Shown one piece after another: positions 35,016-43,839 of a stretch of DNA of 64,000 nucleotides. A model generated the notes under the pieces. The model had not been told where the DNA came from. It made no database searches and worked only from the letters and a program-made list of their open reading frames with translations. Positions within the stretch are counted from its first letter, which is position 1. Each line of letters opens with the position of its first letter. A program made the translations under genes and the position numbers. Source of the DNA: Actinacidiphila oryziradicis (GTDB lineage Bacteria; Actinomycetota; Actinomycetes; Streptomycetales; Streptomycetaceae); contig NZ_SUMC01000034.1 of assembly GCF_005047355.1 (NCBI RefSeq), positions 1 through 64,000 on the forward strand, read 5' to 3'.

Positions 35016-35912
35016 TCAGCTGCGCGCACGATGAGTCACCGCGATGCAGGCGACGACGATCGCGGCGGTGATCGGGGCGATGGGGGAGACGTGCTCGCCC
35101 ATGAGCAGGACTGACCACAGCAAAGTGATGAGCGGCTGGGCGAGTTGCAGTTGGCTGGCTTTGGCGACGCCGATGGCGGCCATGCCGCGGTACCAGACGA
35201 CGAAGCCTCCGAACTGGGAGATCGCGGCGATGTACGCCATGCCCGCGACGGCCCGGGCGGTGATATGGACCGGTTCCGAGGTCAGGGCGAGGGCGGCGGT
35301 CAGGGCGGAGACCGGCAGTGCCGCGACTGCGGCCCAGGCGATGACCTGCCATCCGGGCATGTGGCGGGAAAGGCGGCCGCCTTCGGCGTACCCGGCGGCG
35401 CAGACCAGGAGCGCTCCGAGGAGGTAGAGGTCGGCGACCGTCGGCTCGCCGTGGCTTTGTTGCAGGGCGAAGCCGATGACGGCGCCGGCGCCGGTCACCG
35501 CTCCGCACCAGAACAGCCGGGAGGGCCGGGCTCCGGTGAGGGCGGCGGAGATGGCGGCGGTGGCCAGCGGGAGGGCGCCGATGACGACGGCGGAGTGGGC
35601 GGTCGATGATGTCCGGAGCGCGAGGGTGGTCAGGAGCGGGAAGCCGATGACGCATCCGCCGGCGATGGTGAGCAGCCCAGGCCAGTGTCGCCGTTCCGGG
35701 ACGGGGACGCGGTAGGCGGCCAGGCAGGCGCCCGCCAGCAGGGCGGCGAGGACCCCGCGCAGGCCGGTGGCCGCCCATGCGCCGAATCCGGTCAGGGCCC
35801 ATGCCGTGGCGGGAAAGCTGAAGGAGAAGGCGAGCACTCCCAGGGCGGCGAGGAGGGTCCCGCTGTTTACCGCTACCGTCCGTCGGGGAGTAGCGCTATC
35901 CTGTACTGTCAT
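35016..35912 (-). CDS. EamA/DMT-family exporter
   Basis: 298 residues forming ten membrane helices in two EamA halves (FSFPATAWALTGFGAWAATGLRGVLAALLAG early; QLQLAQPLITLLWSVLLMGEHVSP at helices 8-9). DMT transporters of this kind export amino acids or small metabolites. It converges on the synthetase gene and starts back-to-back with a MocR regulator, the two ATGs sharing two bases. A link to export of amino acids controlled by the MocR is likely. Confidence 0.87.
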   Translation of the reverse strand: MTVQDSATPRRTVAVNSGTLLAALGVLAFSFSFPATAWALTGFGAWAATGLRGVLAALLAGACLAAYRVPVPERRHWPGLLTIAGGCVIGFPLLTTLALRTSSTAHSAVVIGALPLATAAISAALTGARPSRLFWCGAVTGAGAVIGFALQQSHGEPTVADLYLLGALLVCAAGYAEGGRLSRHMPGWQVIAWAAVAALPVSALTAALALTSEPVHITARAVAGMAYIAAISQFGGFVVWYRGMAAIGVAKASQLQLAQPLITLLWSVLLMGEHVSPIAPITAAIVVACIAVTHRARS

Positions 35913-35926
35913 GCAACAGAGTAGCA
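35898..35926. promoter_or_regulatory. Overlapping divergent leaderless start region
   Basis: The plus ATG is 35911-35913 and the minus ATG 35912-35910, so transcripts going both ways must start almost at the codon. TATCCT before the MocR ATG and TACTCT before the EamA ATG fit -10 boxes of leaderless promoters. CTGT-catgca-ACAG brackets the starts as a possible operator. Confidence 0.55.
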
Positions 35927-37377
35927 GTGCGGGGAATCTGGCAGATACTCTGCGGCGGGATCTTCGGCACTACTCCGAAGGTGAGAAACTGCCGTCGAAC
36001 CGGGCGCTGATGGAGCGGTATCAGGTGAGCCCGGTGACGGTGTCACGCGCGATCGCGGTCCTGGTCGCCGAAGGGGCGGTGACCTCTCGCCCCGGTGCGG
36101 GTGTCTTCCGCGTCGTGCCGCACGCCGGGCCTGAGCCGTCCGGGGACGTGTCGTGGCAGGAAGTGGCGCTCAGCGCCGGTTCGGGTTCCGGTTCCGATTC
36201 CGGTCCGGCGGCCGGGAGCCCCCGGGGCCCGGACGCCTCCGGGCTGCTGGCCACCCTCGCCACCCCGCCTCTCGACGTGATCGACCTGAACGGCGGCTAT
36301 CTGCATCCCTCCCTGCAGCCGGAGCGCGCCCTCGCCGGCGCCCTCGCCAGGGCGGGGCGCCGGCCGGGAACGTGGGACCGCCCTCCGGTGGAGGGGATCG
36401 CGGACCTCAGGGCCTGGTTCGCCAGGGACATCGCGGGGGCGGACGGCGCCCTCGCCGGTGCCGACGTCCTCATCACGGCGGGCGGCCAGAGCGCGCTCAC
36501 CACCGCACTGCGTTCGCTGACCGCGCCTGGAGCAGCGGTGCTCGTCGAATCGCCCACCTACCCCGGAACGCTGGCCGTGGCGCGGGCCGCCGGGCTCAGG
36601 CCGGTTCCCGTCCCGGTGGACGCGGACGGGGTGCGGACCGACCTGCTGGAGGAGGCGATCCATGCCACGCGGGCCAGGGTGTTCGTCTGCCAGCCGCTGT
36701 TCCAGAACCCCACGGGCACGACCCTGTCCCCGGAGCGACGGCTCGAAGTGCTCCGTATCGCGCGGGCAGCGGGTGCCTTCGTGGTGGAGGACGACTTCGC
36801 GCGCCGCCTGGCCCACGCCGGCTCGTCTCCGCTTCCCCAACCACTGGCCGCCCAGGACCCTGACGGCGTGGTCGTCCACATACGTTCCCTCACCAAGGCC
36901 ACCTCCCCCAATCTGCGGGTCGGGGCACTCACGGCCCGGGGACCGGCGATGGAACGGCTACGGGCGAGCCAGGTGGTCGACAGCTTCTTCGTTCCCCGTC
37001 CGCTGCAGGAGACGGCCCTCGAACTCGTCGGCTCCCCCGCCTGGCGAAGCCACCTCCGCGCGCTGGCCGACACCCTGCGCAGCCGTCGGGACGCCATGGT
37101 CACCGCACTCCGGCAAGAACTCCCGGATCTGCTGGGGGAGCGGATCCCGCAGGGCGGATACCACCTCTGGCTACGGCTGCCGGCCGGAGCCGACGAGCGC
37201 GCGCTGGCCGCCACCGCACTGCGGGCCGGTGTCGCGGTCACCCCCGGCCGTCCGTACTTCGCCGCCGAGCCGCCGGCACCGTACCTACGGCTCAGCTACA
37301 TCAGCGCCGCGAACACCGACCAGCTCCGCGAAGGCATCCGCCAGTTGCGCCGCACAATCGCAGAGGTGTGTCATTGA
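35911..37377 (+). CDS. MocR/PdxR-type GntR regulator with aminotransferase domain
   Basis: 488 residues. A GntR winged helix at 1-75 (EGEKLPSNRALMERYQVSPVTVSRAIAVLVAEGAVTSRPGAGVF) is linked by a Gly/Ser region to a fold-type I aminotransferase domain. The PLP lysine lies in RSLTKATSPNLRVG, and NPTG reads QNPTGTTLSP. In this family the domain senses PLP or an aldimine and is not catalytic. It probably regulates the divergent EamA exporter. The nearer start ATG at 35911 is preferred because an upstream extension would run antisense through the exporter. Confidence 0.9.
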   Translation: MQQSSSAGNLADTLRRDLRHYSEGEKLPSNRALMERYQVSPVTVSRAIAVLVAEGAVTSRPGAGVFRVVPHAGPEPSGDVSWQEVALSAGSGSGSDSGPAAGSPRGPDASGLLATLATPPLDVIDLNGGYLHPSLQPERALAGALARAGRRPGTWDRPPVEGIADLRAWFARDIAGADGALAGADVLITAGGQSALTTALRSLTAPGAAVLVESPTYPGTLAVARAAGLRPVPVPVDADGVRTDLLEEAIHATRARVFVCQPLFQNPTGTTLSPERRLEVLRIARAAGAFVVEDDFARRLAHAGSSPLPQPLAAQDPDGVVVHIRSLTKATSPNLRVGALTARGPAMERLRASQVVDSFFVPRPLQETALELVGSPAWRSHLRALADTLRSRRDAMVTALRQELPDLLGERIPQGGYHLWLRLPAGADERALAATALRAGVAVTPGRPYFAAEPPAPYLRLSYISAANTDQLREGIRQLRRTIAEVCH

Positions 37378-37396
37378 CGGGCGGGAAGCGCGCCGT

Positions 37397-38215
37397 TCAC
37401 GGTTTGCGAGCCAGCACGGCGACGATCAGCCGTTCCCAGACAGTGAGTTCCGGCCGCGCAGCGGACAGGGCCGGGACTCCGTGCGGCTGGTCGGGTTTCC
37501 ATTCGGCGCACGGCACGAGGCCGGGCGGCAGGATCTGCAGCCCGTCGAGCAGCGCCTCGATCTCTGTGTTGGTGCGCCAGCGCCCCCGGCCGAGCGATGC
37601 CTGGAGCACTGCTTCCATCTCGGCGCTTCTGGGATCGTTCTCGCTGCGGAAGTGACTGACGAAGAAGTAACTGCCGGCCGACACGTGTTCGCGCCAGTAG
37701 CGGACAAGACCGGCCGGGTCCTCGTCGTCATTGATGTGGTGCAGGATGGCGCTGAGGATGACAGCGACCGGCTTGTCGAAGTCGAGGAAATCGCGCGCTT
37801 GCTCCCAAATCGCTCCCGGGTCGCGCAGATCCGCCTGGATCACGGTGGTCTGGTCGTTCTCCTCCAGCAGAGCCCGGCCATGAGCGAGTACCACCGGGTC
37901 GCTGTCCACGTACACCACCCTGGCGTCGGGCGCGTGGCGCTGCGCCACCTGGTGCACGTTGTCCGCAGTGGGAAGGCCGCTGCCCAAGTCCAGGAACTGC
38001 CGCACCGGGGTGGTGAGGACGATCTCGCGGATGGCACGCACCAGGACCGCACGGTTGTCCAGTGCTATCGCCTGGGCACCGGGCATGTCCGTGATGAAGC
38101 GCTCGGCGAGGGCACGGTCCACGGCGAAGTTGTCCTTGCCTCCCAGTAGAGCATCGTAGGTGCGGGCGATGCTCGGCTTGTTCGGGTCTATCCCGGGAAC
38201 GTCTCCGTCATCCAT
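37397..38215 (-). CDS. SAM-dependent methyltransferase, Methyltransf_19 (DUF574) family
   Basis: 272 residues. The N-terminal DPNKPSIARTYDALLGGKDNFAVDRALAE is the hallmark of this actinobacterial family. SAM-binding motif I is QFLDLGSGLPTADNVHQVA and motif II VVYVDSDPVVLAHG; AVILSAILHHI follows. These proteins are abundant in Streptomyces and mostly of unknown substrate. It converges on mocR with only 20 nt between the stops. Confidence 0.92.
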   Translation of the reverse strand: MDDGDVPGIDPNKPSIARTYDALLGGKDNFAVDRALAERFITDMPGAQAIALDNRAVLVRAIREIVLTTPVRQFLDLGSGLPTADNVHQVAQRHAPDARVVYVDSDPVVLAHGRALLEENDQTTVIQADLRDPGAIWEQARDFLDFDKPVAVILSAILHHINDDEDPAGLVRYWREHVSAGSYFFVSHFRSENDPRSAEMEAVLQASLGRGRWRTNTEIEALLDGLQILPPGLVPCAEWKPDQPHGVPALSAARPELTVWERLIVAVLARKP

Positions 38216-38390
38216 TGGCGCGTGCCTCTCCTGCCTGTTGTCGCGGCTGACATCACCCTATGTGGTGGTCCGTTCAGCACAACGTCTATCGGCGGAAGAC
38301 GGCCAACCCCGTGGGGGAGAGCGAGGAGCGGCAGCCCCGCTCTCCCCTCCCGGACGGTTGGGCAGATGTCCCTGTCAGGACAGACCGACG

Positions 38391-38438
38391 GGGGGCCTTG
38401 TGCCCACCTGGACTGATCCAAGTGGGCACAAGGCCCCC
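38391..38438. terminator. Strong terminator after the L,D-transpeptidase
   Basis: A perfect 17-bp stem (GGGGGCCTTGTGCCCAC and complement) with a 14-nt loop, located 40 nt downstream of the minus-strand ldt stop. The region 38216-38390 carries the methyltransferase promoter and no gene. Confidence 0.88.
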
Positions 38439-38477
38439 GTCGTTGATCTGACCGCGCCCCACCTATTCGCGCGGCTT

Positions 38478-39470
38478 CTAAGCGGTGCCGGTCGTCTGCT
38501 GCCCTGCGGCGCTGTCCGCCAGCCACTGGGACCAGGAGAGGTTGAAGTCCGCGTAGCCGTTGTCCCCGGCGGCCTTGCCGCGCGGGGATCCGGTGATGGT
38601 GACCGGGTCGCCCTGCTTGACGTAGTTGTAGAACCACTTGGCGTCGGACAGCGACAAGTGGACGCAGCCGTGCGAGCCGTAGCTGTGTCCCGGGTAGGGG
38701 TCCCCGGTGGAGTAGTGGATGTAGGTGCCCGAATTGGTGAGATGGACGTCCCACGGCAGGGTCAGGTCGTAGAAGTTGGGGTTGCTCTTGTCGCAGGTGA
38801 TGCCGACGCTGCAGGAGGTCATCCGCACCTCGCTCTGCTTGTCGATCACTGCCATGGTGCCGTCCCATGAGGGGAAGCTGGGGCTGCCGGCGTCGATCGG
38901 CATCGTGCGCACCAGCGAGCCGTCGCGGTAGACCTTCATGGAGTGGCCGGGCACGGACACGGTGGCCTCCACGTCGGCCCCGACGGTGAAGCTGTGCTGG
39001 TAGCTGTGGGTGCCGTAGCGGCCGTTGCCGTCGCTCACGCCGTCCAGGGCGGCGTTCAGCGTCACTTTGGTGCCGGACGGCCAGTGCTTCTCGGGCCGCC
39101 AGTCGACCCGGGTGCTGCTGAACCAGTGCCAGGCGCCGTTGACCGGCGCCGAGGTGGAGAGCTTGAGGTGCCGCTCGATCGTGGCCCGGGCCGAGGAGGC
39201 CACCGGGTTGGTGAATACGACCGAGATCGGCATGGCGACCCCGACGCTGGCGCCGGTCAGCGGGGTGATCGTGTTCAGCAGCATCGGTGGCCCGGGCGGC
39301 CGGGTCGGCGAGGGGCTCGCACTCGCGCTGGAACCGGAGTTGCTGCCCGTACCGGCTTGCGAAGACGACTTCGCGGCGGAGGCCGAGGCGTTGCCGCCGC
39401 AGGCACTCGCGCTTGCCAGTATCGCGCCGACCAGTAGTGCGACCCCGAGGTTGCTCTTGATCCGTCCCAC
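38478..39470 (-). CDS. L,D-transpeptidase lipoprotein
   Basis: 330 residues from a GTG at 39470 with GGAGGGAA about 7 nt upstream; the frame extends to 39524 without a site. The leader ends in lipobox ASAC, then a Ser/Ala linker, an Ig-like Ldt domain (PLTGASVGVAMPISVVFTNPVAS...), and a YkuD catalytic domain with GHSYGSHGCVHLSLSDA, including the active Cys and both His. It forms 3-3 peptidoglycan crosslinks outside the membrane and is insensitive to most penicillins. Length and order match actinobacterial LdtMt2-type enzymes. Monocistronic. Confidence 0.93.
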   Translation of the reverse strand: MGRIKSNLGVALLVGAILASASACGGNASASAAKSSSQAGTGSNSGSSASASPSPTRPPGPPMLLNTITPLTGASVGVAMPISVVFTNPVASSARATIERHLKLSTSAPVNGAWHWFSSTRVDWRPEKHWPSGTKVTLNAALDGVSDGNGRYGTHSYQHSFTVGADVEATVSVPGHSMKVYRDGSLVRTMPIDAGSPSFPSWDGTMAVIDKQSEVRMTSCSVGITCDKSNPNFYDLTLPWDVHLTNSGTYIHYSTGDPYPGHSYGSHGCVHLSLSDAKWFYNYVKQGDPVTITGSPRGKAAGDNGYADFNLSWSQWLADSAAGQQTTGTA

Positions 39471-39621
39471 GCCCGTGTTCCCTCCCGCGTCACTTCGTCG
39501 GAGATCCGACATCGCGAGAGACACCGGACTCTGGGCAAGTGGTTGCGAGAGACAAGTAAAGGTTGGTCATGCAAGGCGGATTTTTACCTACCCGGCCTTG
39601 CGCGGGCCCTTGCGCGGCCTC

Positions 39622-41952
39622 TTATGCCGAGATCCGCTCCGGAGGCTTCGGCCGCCGTCCGCTCTCCTGCGGCTCGCCGTCCGAGGTGGTCAGGCCGAGC
39701 GGCCGGGCCAGGCCCAGGATGAGCTCGTCCAGGCGCTGCAGGTGGCGCAGCACCCGCAGGGTGACGGTGGAGTGCACGTCGCCGTCGGGGGATTCCCGGT
39801 CCGCGCCGTCGGCGGACTTCAGCAGCGACGCGATGCTCGGCTCGCTCTCGAGTCTGGCGTGCTTGTCCCCGTTGCCGGCCAGATGGCGGATCAGCGTCTG
39901 GAGGTTGTGGTCGATCCGGCGCGCCGCCTCCGCCAGGCGCGGATCGGCGCCGATCCGCAGGCTGTCCGGGATCTGTTCAGCGGTGGCTGCCAGGCTCCGG
40001 GCGTGGTAGGCGCAGGTTTCCAGCAGTCCCAGAATGTAGCGGGCGTTGCGCCGCCGGGTGCGCAGCGGGCTGTTCGGGTGGGTGAGTGGCTTCAGCGTCC
40101 GGTTCAGGCCGTCCAGGGCGATGTCGAGGTCGCGGGCCTTGTCCAGCAGGTCGCCGGCGGGGGCGCCGCTCAGCTGCGCGACAGCCTGGGCGATTACCTC
40201 GCGCAGCTGCTGCAGGACCTCGCGCAACTGGGCGTCGGTCCGGTCCTGGGTGTGGACCGGCAGCACCAGTACGGCTGCGATCAGCCCGCAGGTGACCCCG
40301 AGCGCCGTCTCCTCGATTCGCAACACCAGCACGGCGGGGCTGAAGGTGTGCAGCAGCGTGTACAGCAGGCCCAGCATCATGGTGACGAAGAACGACATCA
40401 GCGTGTAGGAGAGCGGCGCGGTGAAGAACATGCCGAACACGCAGATGATCACCAGCGCGAAGGCCAGCCAGGTGTCACCGCCGACCAGGCTTGCGAGCCC
40501 GAGCCCGGCGACGACACCGACCACCGTGCCGATCAGCCGCCGGTAGCCCTTGATCAGGATCTCTCCGGTGGAGGAGGTGTTGATGAACACCACCCAGCAG
40601 GTCAGTACGGCCCAGTACCAGCGCTGCGGGGAGAGGAGCTCGCCGCCGAGGATGGCCAGCGCGGAGCCGGTCGCGACCTGGAAGGCGGCGCGGGTGGACG
40701 GACGGGACAGACCGGTCCGGTGTTCCGGTTCCTCCCTGTCCTCTCCGGCCGTCGCCAGGGCGTCCTCCGCCTCCAGCTCCTCGCGCGACCGTACGGTCTC
40801 CGGGCTGTCGTCGGCCGAGACGCCGTCTTCTTCGAGCACCATCCGCAGGCCGAGCATGGCCCGGGCGAACTCGCCGACCGCCCGGAAGGCGTCCTGCACC
40901 GCCGGTGAGGCGTCCGGTATCCGCTCGTCGTCGCGGTAGCCGAGCAGCCGGTTGCGTACGAAGGCGTTGCCGGTTCCGGCGCTCTCCTGGGGGGTGCGGC
41001 TGATGAGCAGGCGCAGCGCGCGCAGCTCTGCCGCCAGCTTCCGCAGGGCGGCGGCGTCGCGCCCTTCGCCGGGGCCGGGCACCGGTTTCGTCCCGGGGGG
41101 ATGGCCGGGCAGGTGCAGGGTCAGTGTGTAGTCGGCGTCGTCCTGCCGCAGGGCCCGCAGCAGCAAGATGCCCAGCCGCTCCGCGGCGATCTCGGCCTCG
41201 GCCACCCGGCGCTGGACCAGATCGGCCACTTTGGGGTCATGGGCGCCGGACTCCAGCCGGTTCTGGATCATCAGGGCGCACCTGTGCAGCCGGGTGAGGT
41301 GCCGGTGCAGCTCGGCGGCGGCCCGGTCGGTGGGCACCGACTCGGGCTCTGCTTCGAGTACGTCGATATACGCGTCGAGGACCCGGGCCAGGCGCACCCG
41401 GAAGGCTCGCTGCAGCTGTCCCAGCACCCGGTCGGGGGTGGCCCGCAGTACGCCGAAGCGGACGAACCCGGAGCTGCAGAAGGCGATCACCACGACCTCG
41501 CACAGCTTCGGCAACAGGGCCGTACCGGCCCGGAGGAACTGCACGACGAAGAACAGCTGAAAGGCGATCACTCCCAGGCTGGTGCCACGCTCCCCGAACC
41601 GCCGGACGTAGACGGCGGCGAAGATCAACGCGATGAACACCAGGTCAGCGGTGATGCGGTAAGGGGTCAGTATCGTCGCGAGGCTCACCGATGCCAGTGC
41701 CGTCGGCAGCCCCAGGGCCAGGGTCACCGCCTGGTCCCGGAGCCGCGGCTCGCTGATCGCGAAGGAGGACACCATGGCGGCCAGCGCCCCGGCGACCAGA
41801 AGCGTCACCGAAGTGCCAAGGGCCGCCAGGACGCCGAGCGTGACAATGATCGCGCCGACTGTGTTCAACGCGGACAGCAGCCGGATCAACCCGGGATCGG
41901 AGGCAATGAAGCGGTCCCACAGATCTGCCCCCGCCTGCCGTAGCCGTCCCAT
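39622..41952 (-). CDS. FUSC-family aromatic-acid-exporter-like membrane protein
   Basis: 776 residues from ATG 41952; a GTG at 42051 with GGAGAT 6 nt upstream is an alternative that adds 33 basic residues. There are two membrane blocks: about residues 20-160 (NTVGAIIVTLGVLAALGTSVTLLVAGALAA) and about 450-570 (GGELLSPQRWYWAVLTCWVVFINTSSTGE, the FUSC core). Between and after them lie long helical cytoplasmic domains. FUSC proteins resemble AaeB/YccS efflux components; no substrate is known here. There is no adjacent HlyD-type partner. Confidence 0.87.
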   Translation of the reverse strand: MGRLRQAGADLWDRFIASDPGLIRLLSALNTVGAIIVTLGVLAALGTSVTLLVAGALAAMVSSFAISEPRLRDQAVTLALGLPTALASVSLATILTPYRITADLVFIALIFAAVYVRRFGERGTSLGVIAFQLFFVVQFLRAGTALLPKLCEVVVIAFCSSGFVRFGVLRATPDRVLGQLQRAFRVRLARVLDAYIDVLEAEPESVPTDRAAAELHRHLTRLHRCALMIQNRLESGAHDPKVADLVQRRVAEAEIAAERLGILLLRALRQDDADYTLTLHLPGHPPGTKPVPGPGEGRDAAALRKLAAELRALRLLISRTPQESAGTGNAFVRNRLLGYRDDERIPDASPAVQDAFRAVGEFARAMLGLRMVLEEDGVSADDSPETVRSREELEAEDALATAGEDREEPEHRTGLSRPSTRAAFQVATGSALAILGGELLSPQRWYWAVLTCWVVFINTSSTGEILIKGYRRLIGTVVGVVAGLGLASLVGGDTWLAFALVIICVFGMFFTAPLSYTLMSFFVTMMLGLLYTLLHTFSPAVLVLRIEETALGVTCGLIAAVLVLPVHTQDRTDAQLREVLQQLREVIAQAVAQLSGAPAGDLLDKARDLDIALDGLNRTLKPLTHPNSPLRTRRRNARYILGLLETCAYHARSLAATAEQIPDSLRIGADPRLAEAARRIDHNLQTLIRHLAGNGDKHARLESEPSIASLLKSADGADRESPDGDVHSTVTLRVLRHLQRLDELILGLARPLGLTTSDGEPQESGRRPKPPERISA

Positions 41953-42349
41953 ACCGCTGACGCGCTCCTCGTGTCCGATGACGGTGTGCTTGCCGGGCGT
42001 TGTGCATCGGCGGCGATGCCGCGCAGGGGCCCGGATCAACCGATGCTTCACGGAATCTCCGACGCCGCGCCGGCTGTTTCCGCTGGCTGCCGCCCCGCAT
42101 ACTGCGTCGTCACCCTACTTGCGACCGGCCGCCCGTGCGCTGTCGGCCGCCGAGGTCCTCACAGTCGGGCTCCTCCGAGTGGGGTGATGACACCCACCCT
42201 GCCGGGGGACGGATCACGGAGCGTCGTACGGCGGGCGGCATTCGCCGTACGACGGCGGGAGTAGCGGGAGTATCCGTGCCGACGCGATTCGCTCGTGGAT
42301 CCCGGTCACTGATGTCCGGATAGCGGACGTCCGGATTCCTGGCGTCCGG
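41953..42349. other. Region between FUSC and Gls24 genes
   Basis: Contains the FUSC promoter and possible 5' extension, then repeated TCCGGAT-type words at 42310-42350 (GATGTCCGGATAGCGGACGTCCGGAT). No gene is seen. Confidence 0.4.
42222..42254 (-). terminator. Terminator of the Gls24 gene
   Basis: CGTCGTACGGCG (42222-42233) and its complement (42243-42254) form a 12-bp stem with a 9-nt loop, 95 nt after the Gls24 stop. Confidence 0.72.
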
Positions 42350-42850
42350 CTACCTGACGCGTGGCGGCTGTTCTTCCTCCCCGGCTTCTTCGTCCCCTTC
42401 GTCGGGCAGCTTCACATCACCGACCGCGATGTTGACCTCGATGACTTCCAGGCCGGTCATCCATCCGACGGCGGAGATCACGCTCTCCCGAACGGCACTG
42501 GTCACGTCCCTGATCGAGACGCCGTACTCGACGACGATCTCCAGATCGACTGCCGTCTGCACCTCCCCGACCTCGACCTTGACCCCGCGCGACACGGACT
42601 TGGCCGTGCCCGGTACCCGTTCCCGCGCGGCCCCGAGGGCCCGGGTGAGTCCGCCGCCCAGAGCATGGACGCCGGGCACGTCGCGAGCCGCCATTCCGGC
42701 GATCTTCGCCACCACGCCGTCGGCGATGGTGGTCCGACCCCGGGAGCCGGGCTCACCACGGCGCTCCGCTCCGTCGGTCCTCCTGGCGCTGTCGCCCGTG
42801 GACACCGGGCCGGAGGCTTCATGGCGGTTCTGCTGTCCGGTATCGGTCAT
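42350..42850 (-). CDS. Asp23/Gls24-family envelope stress protein
   Basis: 166 residues with a disordered N-terminal 40, then the Asp23 domain: TTIADGVVAKIAGMAARDVPGVHALGG, VKVEVGEVQTAVDLEIVVEYGVSIRDVTSAVRESVISAVGWMTGLEVIEVNIAVGDVKLP. The family lies under the membrane and responds to cell-envelope or alkaline stress. The next three plus-strand genes are divergent from it and could form one stress regulon. Confidence 0.92.
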   Translation of the reverse strand: MTDTGQQNRHEASGPVSTGDSARRTDGAERRGEPGSRGRTTIADGVVAKIAGMAARDVPGVHALGGGLTRALGAARERVPGTAKSVSRGVKVEVGEVQTAVDLEIVVEYGVSIRDVTSAVRESVISAVGWMTGLEVIEVNIAVGDVKLPDEGDEEAGEEEQPPRVR

Positions 42851-42996
42851 CGCCGGTCATCCCCTTCCGAGATGAGAAGCGGCTTGCCGTACATCGTCCA
42901 GATTAGGCTTATTTGATCCTTAATGCCTGAGAAAGTGGGCAGGTGTGGAGCCGGGACTCCTTGAAAAGCATCCGAAAGGATCCGGAAGGAGAAGTC

Positions 42997-43554
42997 ATGA
43001 AGGACCGTTTCGGCTCGCAGACCATGCTTCGACGCGGTGATCGTCAGCAGGATGAATCCACGTTCCTTGCCATCTACCTCAATGACCATCTGGCCGGCTC
43101 CACGGCGGGCGTCGAGCTCTGCCGTCACCTGGCCGAGGCCGAGCGCGGGGGATCGCTGGGGATCGGCGAGACGCTGGAGCGTCTCGCCGAGGAGATCGAT
43201 CAGGACCGCTCCGCGCTGCTGGACATCATGTCCGCGCTGTCGGTCCCGGTGCGGTACTACAAGGTCGGTGCCGGATGGGTCGGCGAGAAGGTGGCCCGCC
43301 TGAAGCCGCACGGCAGCATGCTGCGGCGCACCCGGCTGGACACGTTGATCGAGCTGGAGGCCCTGTGGCTGGGCGTGGAGGGCAAGGTGAGTCTGTGGCG
43401 CACCCTCGTCGTGCTCGCGGACACCCACCAAGGCCTGGCCGAGAAGCTGGCCGGCCTCCTCGACCGGGCGTACCGGCAGGCGACCGCCCTGGAGGAGATG
43501 CGTGTCCGCGCCGCGGCGGCGGCCTTCGTCACGGCGCCCAGTTCACCCCTGTGA
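42997..43554 (+). CDS. Uncharacterised all-helical protein
   Basis: 185 residues with GGAAGGAG 7 nt before the ATG. The sequence is predicted as four long amphipathic helices (FLAIYLNDHLAGSTAGVELCRHLAEAE; ETLERLAEEIDQDRSALLDIMSALSV; RLDTLIELEALWLGVEGKVSLWRTLVVLAD; GLAEKLAGLLDRAYRQATALEEM), suggesting a ferritin-like or DUF-type bundle, but no metal-ligand pattern is complete. I cannot assign a function. Divergent from Gls24. Confidence 0.75.
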   Translation: MKDRFGSQTMLRRGDRQQDESTFLAIYLNDHLAGSTAGVELCRHLAEAERGGSLGIGETLERLAEEIDQDRSALLDIMSALSVPVRYYKVGAGWVGEKVARLKPHGSMLRRTRLDTLIELEALWLGVEGKVSLWRTLVVLADTHQGLAEKLAGLLDRAYRQATALEEMRVRAAAAAFVTAPSSPL

Positions 43555-43655
43555 CGACGTAACCCAGCGCGAGGCCCGCGACCGAGAGGGCCAGACCGAG
43601 CACCACGGGGATGGCGGTCTGCCAGAGCACCGACCAGCCGAGTGGTGTCGGCGAC
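43529..43655 (-). pseudogene. C-terminal tail of a permease (relic)
   Basis: On the minus strand GWSVLWQTAIPVVLGLALSV and AGLALGYVVTGVNWAP run to a TGA at 43529-43531. It reads like the last membrane helix of an FtsX-like ABC permease. No upstream part exists: the frame stops meaning anything at the hairpin 43656-43693. It overlaps the 3' end of the helical-protein gene by 26 nt. Confidence 0.5.
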
Positions 43656-43693
43656 GGCTATACACACCACGTATACGCAGTGTGTATAGCCGC
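43656..43693. terminator. AT-rich perfect hairpin
   Basis: CGGCTATACACAC (43656-43668) and GTGTGTATAGCCG (43681-43693) pair perfectly. Its loop contains the palindrome CGTATACG. It serves as terminator for the upstream gene, and its unusual AT content could also make it a protein-binding cruciform. Confidence 0.65.
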
Positions 43694-43839
43694 CTCGGTC
43701 GCGGTGAAGGATCAGCAAGGAGTACCCAAAGGGAGACGATTTAGTGTGTTCTTTATCTGTTGTTGAGGGTATGAGCGAATTGTCAGGCCGAGAGGCCGGA
43801 AGGGGCGCACTGGCCTGCTGCCAAAGAGTGGAGGATGCG

